The position numbers and the translations under genes were made by a program. DNA of 64,000 nucleotides. Source: Anastrepha obliqua. Taxonomy: Eukaryota; Arthropoda; Insecta; Diptera; Tephritidae. The notes below the pieces were generated by a model that did not search any database, was not told the origin of the DNA, and saw only the letters and a list, made by a program, of their open reading frames with translations. Shown in pieces: positions 45,392 through 56,970 of the stretch; position 1 is the first letter of the stretch; every line of letters starts with the position of its first letter. The DNA lies in assembly GCF_027943255.1 (NCBI RefSeq), contig NC_072896.1:41194501-41258500 (forward strand). The letters run 5' to 3'.

Positions 45392-45950
45392 GTGTTTTTT
45401 TTTGGCTTCATGAGAACTATCGATATCAATAACTATGGTTTGACAGCTGAAAATATTGTAGGAAACTGTTCAGTAAAGTTCGGAAAGTTGTCATGAATCG
45501 TTTAACGGCAGAACAACGCCTCCAAATTGTGGAAAATTCTTCATAGAGCACTTTGCGTGCGATTTACACACTGGCGGCATCATCGGTCGTTATTTCTTTC
45601 AAAATGAGGTCCTTCGCTGCCTTTACGGTGAACCGTGGGCGTTATCGAGCTATGCTGTCTGAATTTTTGTTTCCAAAAATTAATCAGCTAAACCTCGACG
45701 ACATTTGGTTCCAACAAGATGGCGTAACTTGCCATACAGCGCAAGTTAATTTATTGCAATATTCAAGCCACCATTGACGCCATATGGCCAGATTTATGCA
45801 AAAAGTAGTCCAAAATTGGAATAATCGAATGGAAAATACAACTCGTAGCCACGGCAGACACATGCCGGATATCATATTCGAAAAATCGATGCCATGAAAT
45901 CATCTACCAGAAGATTAAAAAAACAATCATTCCAAGAATATTTCTGATTT
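45392..45950 (+). pseudogene. Internally deleted DD41D-type mariner
   Basis: 'MNRLTAEQRLQIVENSS' near 45493 is the transposase N-terminus. It jumps to 'FTVNRGRYRAMLSEFLFPKI', then 'NLDDIWFQQDGVTCHTAQVN' (second catalytic D), then to the C-terminal 'VVQNWNNRMENTTRSHGRHM' and 'PDIIFEKSM'. The order is right but about half the gene is missing. A GGGTGTTTTTTTTTGGCTTC stretch at 45391 may be its left end. Confidence 0.78.
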
Positions 45951-45965
45951 GCATTATCATTTTAA

Positions 45966-46695
45966 GGGGGGGGTAACGTTTTTAATTTTTTTTTTTGTGC
46001 ATTTTTTTTTATTTGGTTTTTTAAATGAAGAACCTTTCAAGAATATTCTGTGAAAATTTTAGATGAATCGGAGCAAAACTTACAAAGATACAGCCATGTA
46101 AGTGTTGCTACCTACCTGGCTCAACCGCGCGCCATTTGTACTTTAAAGCGTTGTTCCCACAACTTACGTTTTCAAAGTCGGTGCCCCTCATAACTTTGAA
46201 ACTACTGCACCGATCCTTTTGAAATTTTGAACACTCTTTCTGTAGATGTTTTACAAGGTAACGCCGAAGAGTTTTTTTCGAATTTGTTGATACTTTTGTT
46301 TTTACGGTAACTAATTCACCGATTTTTTACGCGAAAATCGTGTTTTTGACTTTAACGTGTTCCCAAAAATCGAAAAATTCTTAATTTCAAAAAACCCTCT
46401 CGGCGTTACCCGGAGAAAACGATTATCTAACGAAATAACTTTGGTTTTTTTATTTCAGATGATTTAACACCGAGTTATGAGGGGCACCGCAAAACTACTT
46501 TTTGTTGAGATGCGTCCGAATAATTTCTGCCATTGCCGTATTTTTAAATATTTTTGGATGAAAATTTCACAAAATATACTTCAAATGCTATAGTTTTATG
46601 TAGTAAAAGATTTGACGAATAAATTTTAACTGTGTCATCAAAAAAAAAATCATAAAAATGTGCCTTTTTTTCCATGAATTAACGTTACCCCCCCC
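45966..46695. mobile_element. TTAA-flanked element with poly-G ends
   Basis: TTAA at 45962-45965 and 46696-46699. The ends are GGGGGGGGTAACGTT and its exact complement (15 bp). 730 bp, no long frame. The inner sequence contains a GC-rich block around 46120 ('CTCAACCGCGCGCC'). Best explained as a non-autonomous piggyBac-type element. Confidence 0.82.
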
Positions 46696-46699
46696 TTAA

Positions 46700-48658
46700 G
46701 AGAGAATGAGAATTATATATTAAGTTTCTCAACTATTGCAAGAACATTTTCTGTTGCTCGTTGGGTGATTGTGTGAACGTGTTACGAACATTAACTCATA
46801 CATAGGACGGCCAGACGCTGCTCTCCGTAGACGTTTTTAGCGCGACTTAGAGCTCAGTAAATTCAAATTCAAAAGCATTGATTTAACAATCGCACAGTTC
46901 GAAACTTACAATCGTTCGAGCAACAACACACCATACATATGTGCCAGTGCTTTTTATCTCCAATTTAATGTTATAATTCGAGTTTTATCATCTGAGCTTG
47001 GCATAAAAGTTCAATCTCGATTATTGCTATACGTTTAGTTGACCGTTTGTGGCCCAGTAGTTTTCCATCGAAGAAGACAGAGACCATTTTTGTGATTCAA
47101 AAACAAATCAATCTCCCTCAATTTCAACCTAAGTGACTAGCACATTTTGAATGTGTTGTTTTTAAATTGGAAATTGAAACTTCAATTATTAATATTGATT
47201 GTGATGTGTAAATTAATCAAACACTTGCAAGTGTTTGTAATATGTGTAGACATATTCACACATACAAATGTGTGTGTGCATAAAGAGTAACTGAAAAATA
47301 AAAGCGCCAGTGAAAAACTGGTCAAATTAATCGAACGTTCGCGCAAACTGTGCTGTGGCATTGACAAAGCTAAAACGGAAGTAAAAGCAGCTAACAATCG
47401 ACTACGTAAAAAAGTGTTTTGATTCGAATGCATTGAGTTCGGCGGCGTGTCTGTGCTGGCGCAACACGTGGCATGTATTGAACATTTTTCTTACACTTGG
47501 ACGAGGCGTTACGAGGTCAAAGAAAGGGGGCCTTTTTTCGAAGCTGGAGAAAACGGCGCCAATCATAAATAAATAATATTTAACATCTACAAGAACAATT
47601 ACTAACTTAATTATCGCACTACGAGCTCAACCGTGAGCATGATACCGCACTGTGGATATCGTTATACATGGAACCGTGAGATTGTGTTCAACTCGCAGAA
47701 ATTGGTGAAGCGGCGTCAAAGTGCCTTGTAAGGACAACATTAAGGCTATCAACAGCAGCAGCAGTAGCAGCAGCAGTAGTCTAAATAAAAAAAGTCACCA
47801 CTTCAAGTGTCGGACACTTTCGGTATCTAACGATTTCGGTAACGGTAACGTGACAAAAACGTTCATATCCAAAGCCAAGACCATTTCATACCGGTTACAA
47901 CCGCTTGCCCAACAATTGCCATGAACTTTAAGTAAAAAAGTAGAAAAAGTAAAAAAGAACACTCACGTAATAAGTAAAAGAAAAAATATAAATAAATCCA
48001 CAAAGTGCTTACTCTGCAACTTGAAAGCAAGAACTTACAAGAAAATTATATATATATATATACATATATATTTCAATTAAAGCGTACTTTTGTCACCAAA
48101 CAAAAGTTCGGTATTTTTTAAGCCTTAGCTATTTAAAAAAAATAAATAAATAAAAATAAAAAAAACAACTCGATATACAAACTTCCGCCAAGCAAAAAAG
48201 GCAATATTTATATCGCAACTCCCAAAATTCGCTGTGATTTTTTTTTTTTAACTTAATTCGCAATACTCGTTCGTTACTCGTTTTTTCGTACTCCCATAAC
48301 GTTTATTGTCAAATTTTTTTTACAAAAATTAGCTCAAAATTCAGTATCTGATAAGAAATAGGACGTAATCGAATTTTTCAGCATTAGTAGTTAGTCCTTT
48401 TTTTTTGTTATGTATTAGTAAATTTAAAATTTTTTGTCAATATTTGTAATTCATTTATCTTAATCACAACTTATTAACTCTCACATTCTCGTCGTTTGTT
48501 TTTCGCCAAAAATTATTAATTCTCGCATCAATCGCCGCGTGTAAAGTTAAAGTTCGTTTTCGTTAAATACGCGCCTCGTTTATTCGTTTAATATTTGTTT
48601 TGTTTTTAATATTTTCTTCATTCGATTCGAGTAATTTTCTGCCTGCTGTGCTGCGAAT
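46700..48658 (+). promoter_or_regulatory. Probable alternative crc promoter and leader
   Basis: Lies immediately upstream of a candidate first coding exon and has no recognisable transposon, unusual for this intron. It holds an AGC-repeat (about 47753-47780) inside a short 67-codon frame, several other small ATG frames, and long A/T tracts. The transcription start cannot be fixed from sequence. Several upstream ATGs would precede the isoform start if the leader is long. Confidence 0.4.
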
Positions 48659-48692
48659 ATGAGCGCTACCTACATGGCGCTTCACACGTATG
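48659..48692 (+). CDS. crc: crc alternative first coding exon (short isoform)
   Basis: ATG at 48659 (A at -3; in-frame TAA at 48632) encodes MSATYMALHTY plus one base, followed by the donor G|GTTAGT at 48693. The phase (1) is exactly that of the acceptor at 62438, so the product would read ...HTYEWPDNKLPLLD... and be 318 residues long, lacking the N-terminal 92 residues of the long form. It would also escape the 36413 upstream frame. The evidence is phase, start context and the clean leader-like region upstream; a 12-codon match alone could be chance. Confidence 0.62.
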
Positions 48693-48699
48693 GTTAGTA

Positions 48700-50060
48700 T
48701 AAATGATTACCATGCATATGTGCATATTTGTGCTTTACATACACACACGTGTGTGTGTATATGCATACATATATAGTACGTATAGAATGCCAATGCCCCT
48801 TTTATATAAGCCATAAATAATATAGTTTAAGTATTGTATTTCGGCTTCACGGCGAAATTTGTAAAATTTTGAATCTATTATTAAAATAATGTTCTTTAGC
48901 AATCTGACCAGCTGGCAAGATAGCTACGACTACTTCTCCTTCCCACTTTTTAACTTCTCTATATTTTTTTGTTGAAACTCAGAAACAACAATGCAGAAAA
49001 GTACACTTAGACTGCACACCTTCCATTGCATTGCTTTCATGATCCTTTCAATCTGTTTTAAACAGTTCACCTGTTCGTGTTTTTACACGCTTTCTCCACA
49101 AGCGCCTTATTTGATCTTAGCGAGGGAATGGCAGATGCATAGACGATGGTGCGAAAAATGCAACTGTCTTATACTGATCACATTGAGGTCATTGAACCAC
49201 GAAAAGTCGCCAATCAGCAATACCACTGGTATTTTTTCAGTCCCATCTGCTCAGAACAGTTAACTAGACCTTCTGCGTTAACGGCGGCTTCGATGATCAA
49301 AAGAGGGAGCATCAAGCAAAACAGGGCGAGGGCTCACTATGGCTGAAAGGTATCTTTAAATTCATTCCTTTCCTTATTTTCCAAATTTTGTGGAGACTCA
49401 ACGATGCTCAGTATATGACGCCACATGTATGCAAATTAGTGTTGTATCAAAAAAAAAAAAAAAAAAAAAATGGAAAGAAACTTGTATATGTGCATTTCTA
49501 TAAAAAGCCTGCATTATCGTTTGCTTGAAGCTCATTAAATCGACTTCCTGAAAAATATGCCGATAAAATTAATATATATGTATACGAGTATATATACCTA
49601 CATATATGTATATGTATGTCATAATTGACTTTTTCTTACACGTGTTGACGATTTTTTATAACTTTAAAATTTACAGAAGAAGCCTTTCAATGTTATTGCG
49701 TTAATTCTGTTTTTATTTTTTTTTATAAATTATTTACATAAACTTTGAGTGCTAGGGTGTGGCAGTTTCTTATCGGGCAGTACGCTTTAATACTTTTTCT
49801 GCACACCTTTGATTTATAAAAGGTCTCGACTTCGTTGAAATATATTCGTTAAATGTAGATGGTTTTCGGTCTCTCCATTGTCCCCACAATTTCAAGTCAG
49901 TATAGGTTTTAGTCTCTAATCCATTGACATCTTTGGCTTATGAGAATTTTCCATCCATTTACTGTTTTTGAACAAAGCTCGTGATTTGGCCGCCTTAGTC
50001 GCATCAGTTTATATATTACTACAATGCGGTAGAGCTCGGGCTCAAAACCCATTATATATA
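48700..50060. other. crc intron, no gene seen
   Basis: AT-rich, with CACACACGTGTGTGTG at about 48742-48757 and a poly-A run at 49450-49470. The frame at 48991-49263 shows no recognised domain. Confidence 0.4.
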
Positions 50061-50062
50061 TA

Positions 50063-50365
50063 ATTGGCGCGTACACCCTTTTTGGGTGTTTGGCCGAGCT
50101 CCTCCTATTTGTGGTGTGCGTCTTGATGTTGTTCCACATATGGAGGGACCTACAGTTTCAAGCCGATTCCGAACGGTAGATAGTTTTATGAGGAGCTTTT
50201 TCATGGCAGAAATACACTCGGAGGTTTGCCATTGCCTGCCGAGGGGCGACCGCTATTAGAAAACTGTTTTTCTTAATTTTGGTGTTACACCGAGATTCGA
50301 ACCGACGTTCTCTCTGTGAATTGCGAATGGTAGTCACGCACCAACCCATTCGGCTACGGCGGCCG
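50063..50365 (-). repeat. tRNA-derived SINE, best full-length copy
   Basis: About 303 bp. Minus strand: CCGTAGCCGAATGGGTTGGT (A-box region), GACTACCATTCG, and the perfect B box GGTTCGAATCTC at 50292-50303, spaced as in a tRNA. The body runs 'CTAATAGCGGTCGCCCCTCG', 'GGCAGGCAATGGCAAACC', 'GAGTGTATTTCTGCCATG' and 'TTCGGAATCGGCTTGAAACT', with the tail ending in GGGTGTACGCGCCAATTA and TA repeats. The tRNA-like head resembles Ser/Leu-type tRNA. I use this copy as the family reference for the other nine. Confidence 0.9.
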
Positions 50366-50619
50366 GCACATTGGGGGCATGAAATACCAAATAATAGAAA
50401 AGGGGTTCTCTCGAAGCGGTCGCCACTCAACTGCCAATGTCGAACCTGCCATAAAAAAGCTCTTCGTAAAAAATTGTCTATCTACCCTTCATTTATGCAA
50501 CAACATCCAGGCGAACTACACAAATTAAAGGAAGCCAAATGCTCAACAAAGGATATAGGCGTCATTTAACTTTCTAGTAAACAGAACTTACTGCCGAAAT
50601 CGATGCAAGTCTTCGTTCA

Positions 50620-50790
50620 TATTACTATGTTGCCGTTTGAAAACGACGGATTGGACGAGGCTAAGAATACGCGCGAAATGTGCGGGCAGATATCTACCAT
50701 ACTTCCGAATCCTATGCCTATGACGTGGCAGACGAAGTTACTTTCACAATTTTGTTTGGGATGGCCAAAACTATCATTCTCGGTTCGAAC
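50620..50790. repeat. Dispersed repeat family C, partial copy
   Basis: 'ATGTTGCCGTTTGAAAACGA', 'CGCGAAATGTGCGGGCAG', 'CCGAATCCTATGCCTATGAC' and 'GAAGTTACTTTCACAATTT', same sense as 59720-60000. Confidence 0.65.
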
Positions 50791-50939
50791 TATGGATTTT
50801 CTTGACTTAGCAAAATCTCGTGATGTGATGTGCCAGAAATTTAGTTAAGAAATTTACCAAAGGACTGCTTTTCGCTTGAACAACGCTGAGAAATATTAAA
50901 AACATTCGCAAATTCGATAATTAAGGGAATTACATTTAA

Positions 50940-51090
50940 ACTTTTTAGAGAAGGATACTGTTGAGCATTTTGTGAATGTCCGGACTTGGCAGCTATACGA
51001 TTAAGGTCAATGGGTGCTCCATTCTTCGGGGCAATGCTTCTACCTAAATCTCATCAAACTGCCCGTTGGAGATCTCATAATGGTATTACA
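50940..51090 (+). pseudogene. LINE C-terminal fragment
   Basis: 'EKDTVEHFVNVRTWQLYD' and 'HSSGQCFYLNLIKLPVG' match the C-terminal tail of the element at 53451-53700 ('EEETVELFFCKYLGL', 'NSLGQCSSLNPFKLLP'), in the opposite orientation. Diverged and short. Confidence 0.6.
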
Positions 51091-51099
51091 ACTGCGCTT

Positions 51100-51590
51100 T
51101 AGTGCTACTTGGGGAGAGCCAGACTGGTACTTCATCCATTTCACCTACCTACCGAAACGGTTGAAACATAAAATCAAAGTTTAGTGCCGAAGCTCGAGAA
51201 AATATGCTGCAAAATTGAGTTTACAAAATAAGCTACTGCAAACTGCAACTAGTCGGTTGGTGGACCATGCTGTAAAATATTTGATGCGAGGTATTTTGTA
51301 GAATGAAACAACAATCTTTAAAGGAAATGAATGGGTCATGATAATTACTTTTATATTAATGTACGAGTATCTACATATAGGGTAGTCCACACCAAATGCA
51401 CTATTTTTTTTAATTATGTTATATTCACAGTGACAGGTCTTTCCCGCTGGTAATCTTGACAGAAAGCCAGTATCAAATCTCTGGTGAATATATCTCTGTT
51501 GGGAAAATATCGCAAACTTATTTCAAAAGTTAATGTTGTTTAGTCCAAACAGGTCGTTTACTGAAAAGAGAGTAAAGTTTGGTGCGGATC
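51100..51590. other. crc intron, no gene seen
   Basis: No coding or repeat signal recognised. Confidence 0.4.
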
Positions 51591-51594
51591 TTAG

Positions 51595-51897
51595 AGCGAT
51601 GACATAAATTGGCTCCGTTCGGTCGACGGTGAGCGCCATTTAGATTTCTTTGTGGAGTGCCATGAAGAACCGTTGTTATGCAAACAATCCATTACGATTC
51701 AGTCTCTTAAGGTGAAAATCGAACAAACCATTCGTGAGATGGTGCCTGAAACCGTCACTAATGTCTTGGAAAACTGGGTTAACAGGATGCGCTACTGGGG
51801 ATCCGCCGTGGCAACTACAGGAATGACATGAAACAAACCAATCGTATACCGAAAAAAATTATTATTGTTAATTTTTTTGAATTTTGGACCACCCTGT
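51595..51897 (+). pseudogene. DD41D-type mariner C-terminal fragment
   Basis: 'NWLRSVDGERHLDFFV' is the degraded third catalytic block, followed by 'QSLKVKIEQTIREMVPETVT' and 'NVLENWVNRMRYWGS'. The fragment ends at TTTTGGACCACCCTGTGC, probably the original right end of the element. Confidence 0.7.
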
Positions 51898-51899
51898 GC

Positions 51900-52675
51900 A
51901 CACATACAATTATCCACGTGCACTATTATTGAAAACAAGTTGTCTTGCATTAATTGCATATTAACTAAATAACCATTGTGTGTGTTTAAAATCCTCTGGA
52001 AATGGGGAAAGTGGACAAGTAGAATTTTTTATTGACTGCTTCTGAATTAATAAAATAACGCGGGGGTAAATAGCGCGCGAAATAATAATTTTGCATTCCT
52101 CTGCCCTCGTAAAAGTTCTATATGTAGGCATGCTGAAGTATTCGCTCATTCGCACAGGTGTTCGAATTGCTCCACGGCTCAGGGACGGGCGGGCGTTTGT
52201 CATTGCGCTCAGCAACATTTCCAATATCACTACTATCTAGTAATGTTGTTTATAGGTGCAGTAGTAAGTTTCATTTGTTGTCATTGTGAAGCTTTTAATT
52301 TGTTATTGTTTTTTGTGCACTGCTAACGGGTATGTTAATTTTGGAATGTTGTACACAGTTCTCTACCCAGTATTGATTTTATTTAGAACTTGTATTTTAT
52401 TTACAACTAGTAAATGTTGAAATTTCAATCCAGTTTTAGTTATTTGAAATTCACTTATAATAAATTATTACATACACAGTATCAATTAAGACTAACATTG
52501 TCAATGATCAAACACATGCGTACCTATGTATATACACAACAAAACTATTGCATGGTATTTTCATCTTGTGGAGGTTAATGGTCTATTTACACACATCAGT
52601 GCTCTGTCACTTCATTATGAATCAGAATCTATCATACTTTAGTATGCACCACGTTTTCGGTATACTTCTAATGGA
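51900..52675. other. crc intron, no gene seen
   Basis: AT-rich; the 89-codon minus frame at 51961-52230 has no recognisable domain. Confidence 0.4.
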
Positions 52676-52679
52676 ATAA

Positions 52680-52990
52680 GGATGATTGATTACCAGGTTC
52701 AGCTATGGTGAAAAACGAAATGGAGCAAGTATCTTCGGCTGCCACCTCACCGGGGTTTCAGAAGCAGAATTCTACCCACTTATTTTATACGTATTCACAC
52801 CCCACCCCCTCAGTGGTTGTTCAGACGGCAACGGATTAGCCTGAGTAGGAGCTGTGTTGATTTTTTTCATATATCACCAACACAATTTTCGTTTTTTCGT
52901 ATTTCGTATTTACAAATCACGAACTGGTCGCTGAAGCAGCGCTGATAGTGAAAAAAGTCACTCTGCCGGACTTGTCTGAATAGGTTCATT
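52680..52990. repeat. Dispersed repeat family C, long copy
   Basis: 'GATTGATTACCAGGTTCAGC', 'TATGGTGAAAAACGAAATGG', 'TTCGGCTGCCACCTCACCGG', 'CAGACGGCAACGGATTAG' and 'TATATCACCAACACAATTTT'. Same sense as 15840 and 39250. It is followed directly by a family E copy. Confidence 0.7.
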
Positions 52991-52994
52991 TAAA

Positions 52995-53200
52995 ATTAAG
53001 GGCTGTTTTCTCAACTAATTCTAACTTTACAGGTCACCTAATCTTATGGGTAAATGCATTTCCGCGCTTTCAAGCGCTTATTAAATTTTCGGGCCAGTTG
53101 GTATTCCATTTAAAATTTTGAGCTTGATTTTCTTTGAATTTCTTTATAAACAGCAAATAGTTGTTAGTCAATTTAAATTCAAATTTTACTTTCCCAATAA
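52995..53200 (+). repeat. Dispersed repeat family E, copy 2
   Basis: 'GGCTGTTTTCTCAACTAATT', 'CTAACTTTACAGGTCACC', 'TTTATAAACAGCAAATAG' and 'TTGTTAGTCAATTTAAATTC', parallel to 43505-43700. Confidence 0.6.
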
Positions 53201-53450
53201 ATTACTCGTGTGTTGCCGTACTTTCGTATTTAACAAATTTTTGATGGATTGCGGACACTTTAAAGTGAGGACGAATTTGTCGTATCGGTTAGTAAAGCGT
53301 ACCTCTAATGTGGAAAGATGAGGCAACGATATTATATTTTTCACAGATACTGATACTGAACTGGCACGGTACTGATGTGCGTGTAGGTAGGTGGGTGAAA
53401 TGGTTGAAGTACTGCTCATTATGAGACCTCCAACAGGCAGATATCTACAG

Positions 53451-53700
53451 TCAACCAGAGCTGTTGATGTAAGGGAGAAGCTTGAAGGGATTTAGGCTGG
53501 AGCATTGCCCCAAGCTGTTGACGAATGGAGCACATAGTGACCTTAATCGGCTAGCTGTCAAACCCAGGTATTTACAGAAAAAGAGCTCAACAGTCTCCTC
53601 CTCTGAACGGTCCCCACAGCTTCTGCAATGGGGATTAAATGGTAAACCTAGCTTTTCCGCTTGTGTGCTGATCGTCCAATGATCGGTAAACACAGCTACG
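53451..53700 (-). pseudogene. LINE C-terminal tail, still open
   Basis: The minus-strand frame reads 'FTDHWTISTQAEKLGLPFNP', 'HCRSCGDRSEEETVELFFC' (CCHC-like zinc knuckle), 'LTASRLRSLCAPFVNSLGQC' and 'LNPFKLLPYINSSG'. This is the conserved C-terminus of jockey/I-type non-LTR elements. The 80 codons are open, so the copy is younger than its relatives at 43800 and 50940, but the RT and RNase H are not adjacent. Confidence 0.8.
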
Positions 53701-53967
53701 AGTTTGGAAATTGAATGACGAGGAGTCCAAAGGACTTTCTGAGTCCTCCGTCTATTGCACTGAGGCCAAAGGGTTTTCGAAATAGCTCATGAAAAATGAA
53801 ACTCCATGCTTTCCTGAGAATTCTCCTTACAGGGGTTGACTAGTTTTGATCTGCACCATGGCGTCGTTCGAGACTTGATCGCGGCTTAACTATCGGAAAA
53901 AATGTTAATATCTCCTTGGCTCCCACATTCCCTAAGCATTTTGCATGCCTGCAGGATGTGTGTAAGT

Positions 53968-54170
53968 AGCAGGTGGCATAAAATTTATCACCCTATCGGA
54001 TAATTTATAAGTTTTGTAACTGGCGTCACACGTCATTCATATTTGACACTTGTGGCTTGATGCGTTAAGGTCAAAATACAAATTTTTAAATATCAAAATA
54101 ATTTTTTTATTTAGTAAAAAAGTTGTTCAAAAACAAAATTGGATGATTAATTTTGCGTCACTTTGTATAT
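53968..54170. mobile_element. Repeat family D, second copy, inverted
   Basis: Left AGCAGGTGGCATAAAATTTA followed by 'TCACCCTATCGGATAATTTA', right GGATGATTAATTTTGCGTCA. Shares the ends and internal 'ATATTTGACACTTGTGGCT' with 44682-44907 in reverse orientation. Confidence 0.7.
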
Positions 54171-54224
54171 GCAACACCGCCTTCTTTTTCTCCCTTTCTA
54201 GTGTCGTATTTAAATACATAAGTA

Positions 54225-54460
54225 CGCTTAGTTCGCTTAGTCCGAAAGTTCTGAAAGCATTCGATGCGCTACCAGCTGGTGGTAGCAGAGGAAGAGGAAG
54301 ACCTCCTTTGCGTTGGAAAGATCAGGTGGAGAAGGACTAGGCTTCACTTGGTGTTTCCAACTGGCGCCGGTTAGCACGAGAAAGAAACGACTGACGCGCT
54401 TTGTTAAACTCGGACAAAGACGCGTAAGCGATTATCGCGCTAATCAAGAAGAAGAAGCTT
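54225..54460 (+). pseudogene. Non-LTR retrotransposon 3' fragment
   Basis: 'LKAFDALPAGGSRGRGRPPL', 'RWKDQVEKD', stop, 'ASLGVSNWRRLARERND'. Nearly the same text as the tail of the element at 34570-36103 but on the plus strand; a 5'-truncated copy of the same family. It ends at an AAGAAGAAGAAG tract near 54447, a possible 3' tail. Confidence 0.8.
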
Positions 54461-54469
54461 ATTCGTTTA

Positions 54470-55730
54470 GTTGACCAGACACACTTGCTAGATTATCTTC
54501 ATGGAAAATGACTTCTCTGTAATGGCTGTGGTCCTCAGTAACATCCCAAGCCGTCCACTCTTCACATTCACATTCATTGGTCACAAAATTTCCCACTAAG
54601 AAGTAGATCTCTCCGTTTAGTATTGTTTTTTTTTTTTTGCAAATGTTGCCATTTGACGAGTAGCAACGAGATTTGTGTGCCGAAAAATATTACTTCTGAA
54701 ATTGGACAATCTCAATTGATGCTTCTTAGAACCTCTCTCGGATGACACCAGAAAGACTGCCCGAACAATTTCCTGTCCGAAGTTTACAATTTCATTGCAT
54801 ATAAAATAAAGTTTTCAAAAGCCCAGATTTGCTGTTTATCGAAGGATTTTTTAACGATGACACTGCAACTTAGCATTTCCAGTGTGTCCAGACGCTTAAA
54901 GTGCTACTGTAATAAAACAACTCTCTAGCATCTTTTAATCGTATTGCCCACCTCATTCGTGGCATATAAATTCAATATCTATCGTGGGACACGTGGCGCA
55001 AAGTTTCTTGACAGGTACATATTTAAGGCATTTTGGAGGGGAAAGTCGATATGTCTCGGGTAGTCACTGAAAAATTCAGATTTTTTTGAAACAATGTATT
55101 AATGAACTTTTAGCCTAATGAAGCTGCTCACACTACTACATGTACATATGTACCTACATAGTATTAGATTTGCTTTTTATTATTACTAACTCTATGTAAA
55201 TGAGGTTGTTTTGTTTTCATATATGCTAATGCGCGTATTGTTTGACTCTAGATTCCGAAACAAAAAAATATTCTATATATTACACATTTCATGCACAAAT
55301 CCCATTCGTGTTTTTCTGAACGAAGCAGCTATGGGAATTCAATTCTCGTATGTATTGTTGTTGTTGTTTGCTTTTTAATTAATTTGTTTCTTTCAATGTA
55401 ACTAAATAAATATTGTGAATGTATTAATACATACATATTAGGTGTTTTATATTACATTTGCCACTTCTCAGCTCTGTACGTTTGAGCTCTACTCACTTTA
55501 CGCAAAAGACGAGCTAAGCCTGCTCATATTCGGACCGAAGCGCAGCCAATGAGATGTATTTGGTTTTTTTTTATCCAGGATATGTACGAGGATCGTTAGA
55601 AAAGTGTGCCCGAAGTCAGAGAGATGGTACTGTTGGCGCGAATCGAGGTTATGTTTAGTTACTAGCATCTCTTGGAAGAACACACACCAAGTTTAAGCCA
55701 GATCAGTCTAATTCTTTGTTTCTATCGGCT
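54470..55730. other. crc intron, no gene; one possible element end
   Basis: Mostly featureless. At 55585-55690 the sequence resembles the possible mariner end at 21850-22090 ('CAGAGAGATGGTACTG'). Confidence 0.4.
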
Positions 55731-55733
55731 ACT

Positions 55734-55997
55734 TTAGCCGAGCTCCTCCTCCAATTCGGGCAGTACGTCTGGATGTTGTTTCATTAAAAGGGGGGAGGAC
55801 CTACAGTTTTACGCCGCCTCCGCACGGCACATGGTTTTTCATACGGAGCTTTTTGAAAGAAATACACTCGGGAGTTTACCATTGCCTGCCGAAGAGCGAG
55901 CGCTATTAGAAAATACTTTCTTTGAATTGGTTTTTCGTGCCTGGTGTTTCGAAACTGTGCACTTCACGCATCAACCCATTCAGCTACAGCGGCCGCG
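55734..55997 (-). repeat. tRNA-derived SINE, diverged copy
   Basis: Minus strand: CGGCCGCTGTAGCTGAATGG head; B box region decayed; body 'CTAATAGCGCTCGCTCTTCG', 'GGCAGGCAATGGTAAACTCC'. The terminal GTACGCGCCAAT is lost. Confidence 0.78.
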
Positions 55998-55999
55998 GA

Positions 56000-56965
56000 A
56001 AATGATCCTAAATATACCGCGAAAATAACTTGATTGCTCTCCTAATTCTCAGATGTGAGCCTCATTGAATACCTAGGGAGCTATTTAAAAAGGGAAGCTT
56101 CACAGACCAATAACTCATAGCTCGCCAAAATATCTATTCAGATGTTTTGGATCGAAATATGGGCGTCATTAAATGATTCGTTATCAAGGTTGCTAGGCCG
56201 CCTATCCTAGCGCCTGGTGATGGATGAACACGACTTATACCTCCAAGCTGGTATTGGCCGTGTTGGTCCGCATGTGTAATTTCGTTTCCCACTTACCCTG
56301 CATATCTCCCAAGCGTTCCCCAATTCGCCACCTGCGGACGCGACCGATGGAAGACAGGCAACTCCATACGGCATGGAGGTCACACAAATCTGTAATCTGT
56401 AAATAATTCGGTTTTGAGTCAAGGGACGAAAGTGCGCATACATTTGCAGCCTCTTTAGTTGATGTTATGGATTGAATAATTTTGAGCTTTTGTATTTATC
56501 TATTGGTTTTATAAGTACATTGATAAAAATTCTACAAAATTTACACATTTTTAATATACCTAACGATTATTAAAATATTTGTGTTTTAACACGTTCCGTG
56601 CCGATAACGCACTCACGCGTATTGACTATTTTTTTGGCACGCCAGTCGCGCTCGAGCGTTTACTGGCAAGCGTTGTGTTTATTTGCCTTTTATTTAGTTA
56701 ATATTATTATTTTTTCTCTCTTTGTTTTTTGTTGAATATGATCTTTATTTTATTTTAATAGTTGGTTGCTTTTTATGACAATAAAAATACAATACATTAT
56801 GAAATATTTGGTAATAGCTAATGTATTCATTTTTGTATTTCATGAGTGATACGGCGCTCATGCCCTGACGTATAATAAAAATAAAATGTAATGTTTGTGT
56901 CAAAAAATTATCTACCTTAAACTTAGTTAAACAATGTTATTAAAAATTCTTTATGATTGTTAATA
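56000..56965. other. crc intron; lone TTAA element end
   Basis: TTAACACGTTCCGTGCCG at 56586-56603 resembles the end of the 5338-5472 element (CACGTTCCCGCCGG). No matching right end was found before the SINE at 56971, so it may be truncated. Otherwise AT-rich. Confidence 0.4.
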
Positions 56966-56970
56966 AATTC

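Noticed and set aside
47721..47924. Serine-repeat frame as a protein-coding gene
   Set aside because: The serines come from an AGC microsatellite; it fits better as a small upstream frame in a possible crc leader.
50292..50303. Genuine tRNA gene
   Set aside because: A B box is present, but the sequence cannot form a full cloverleaf and is attached to a repeated 300 bp body; it is a SINE head.
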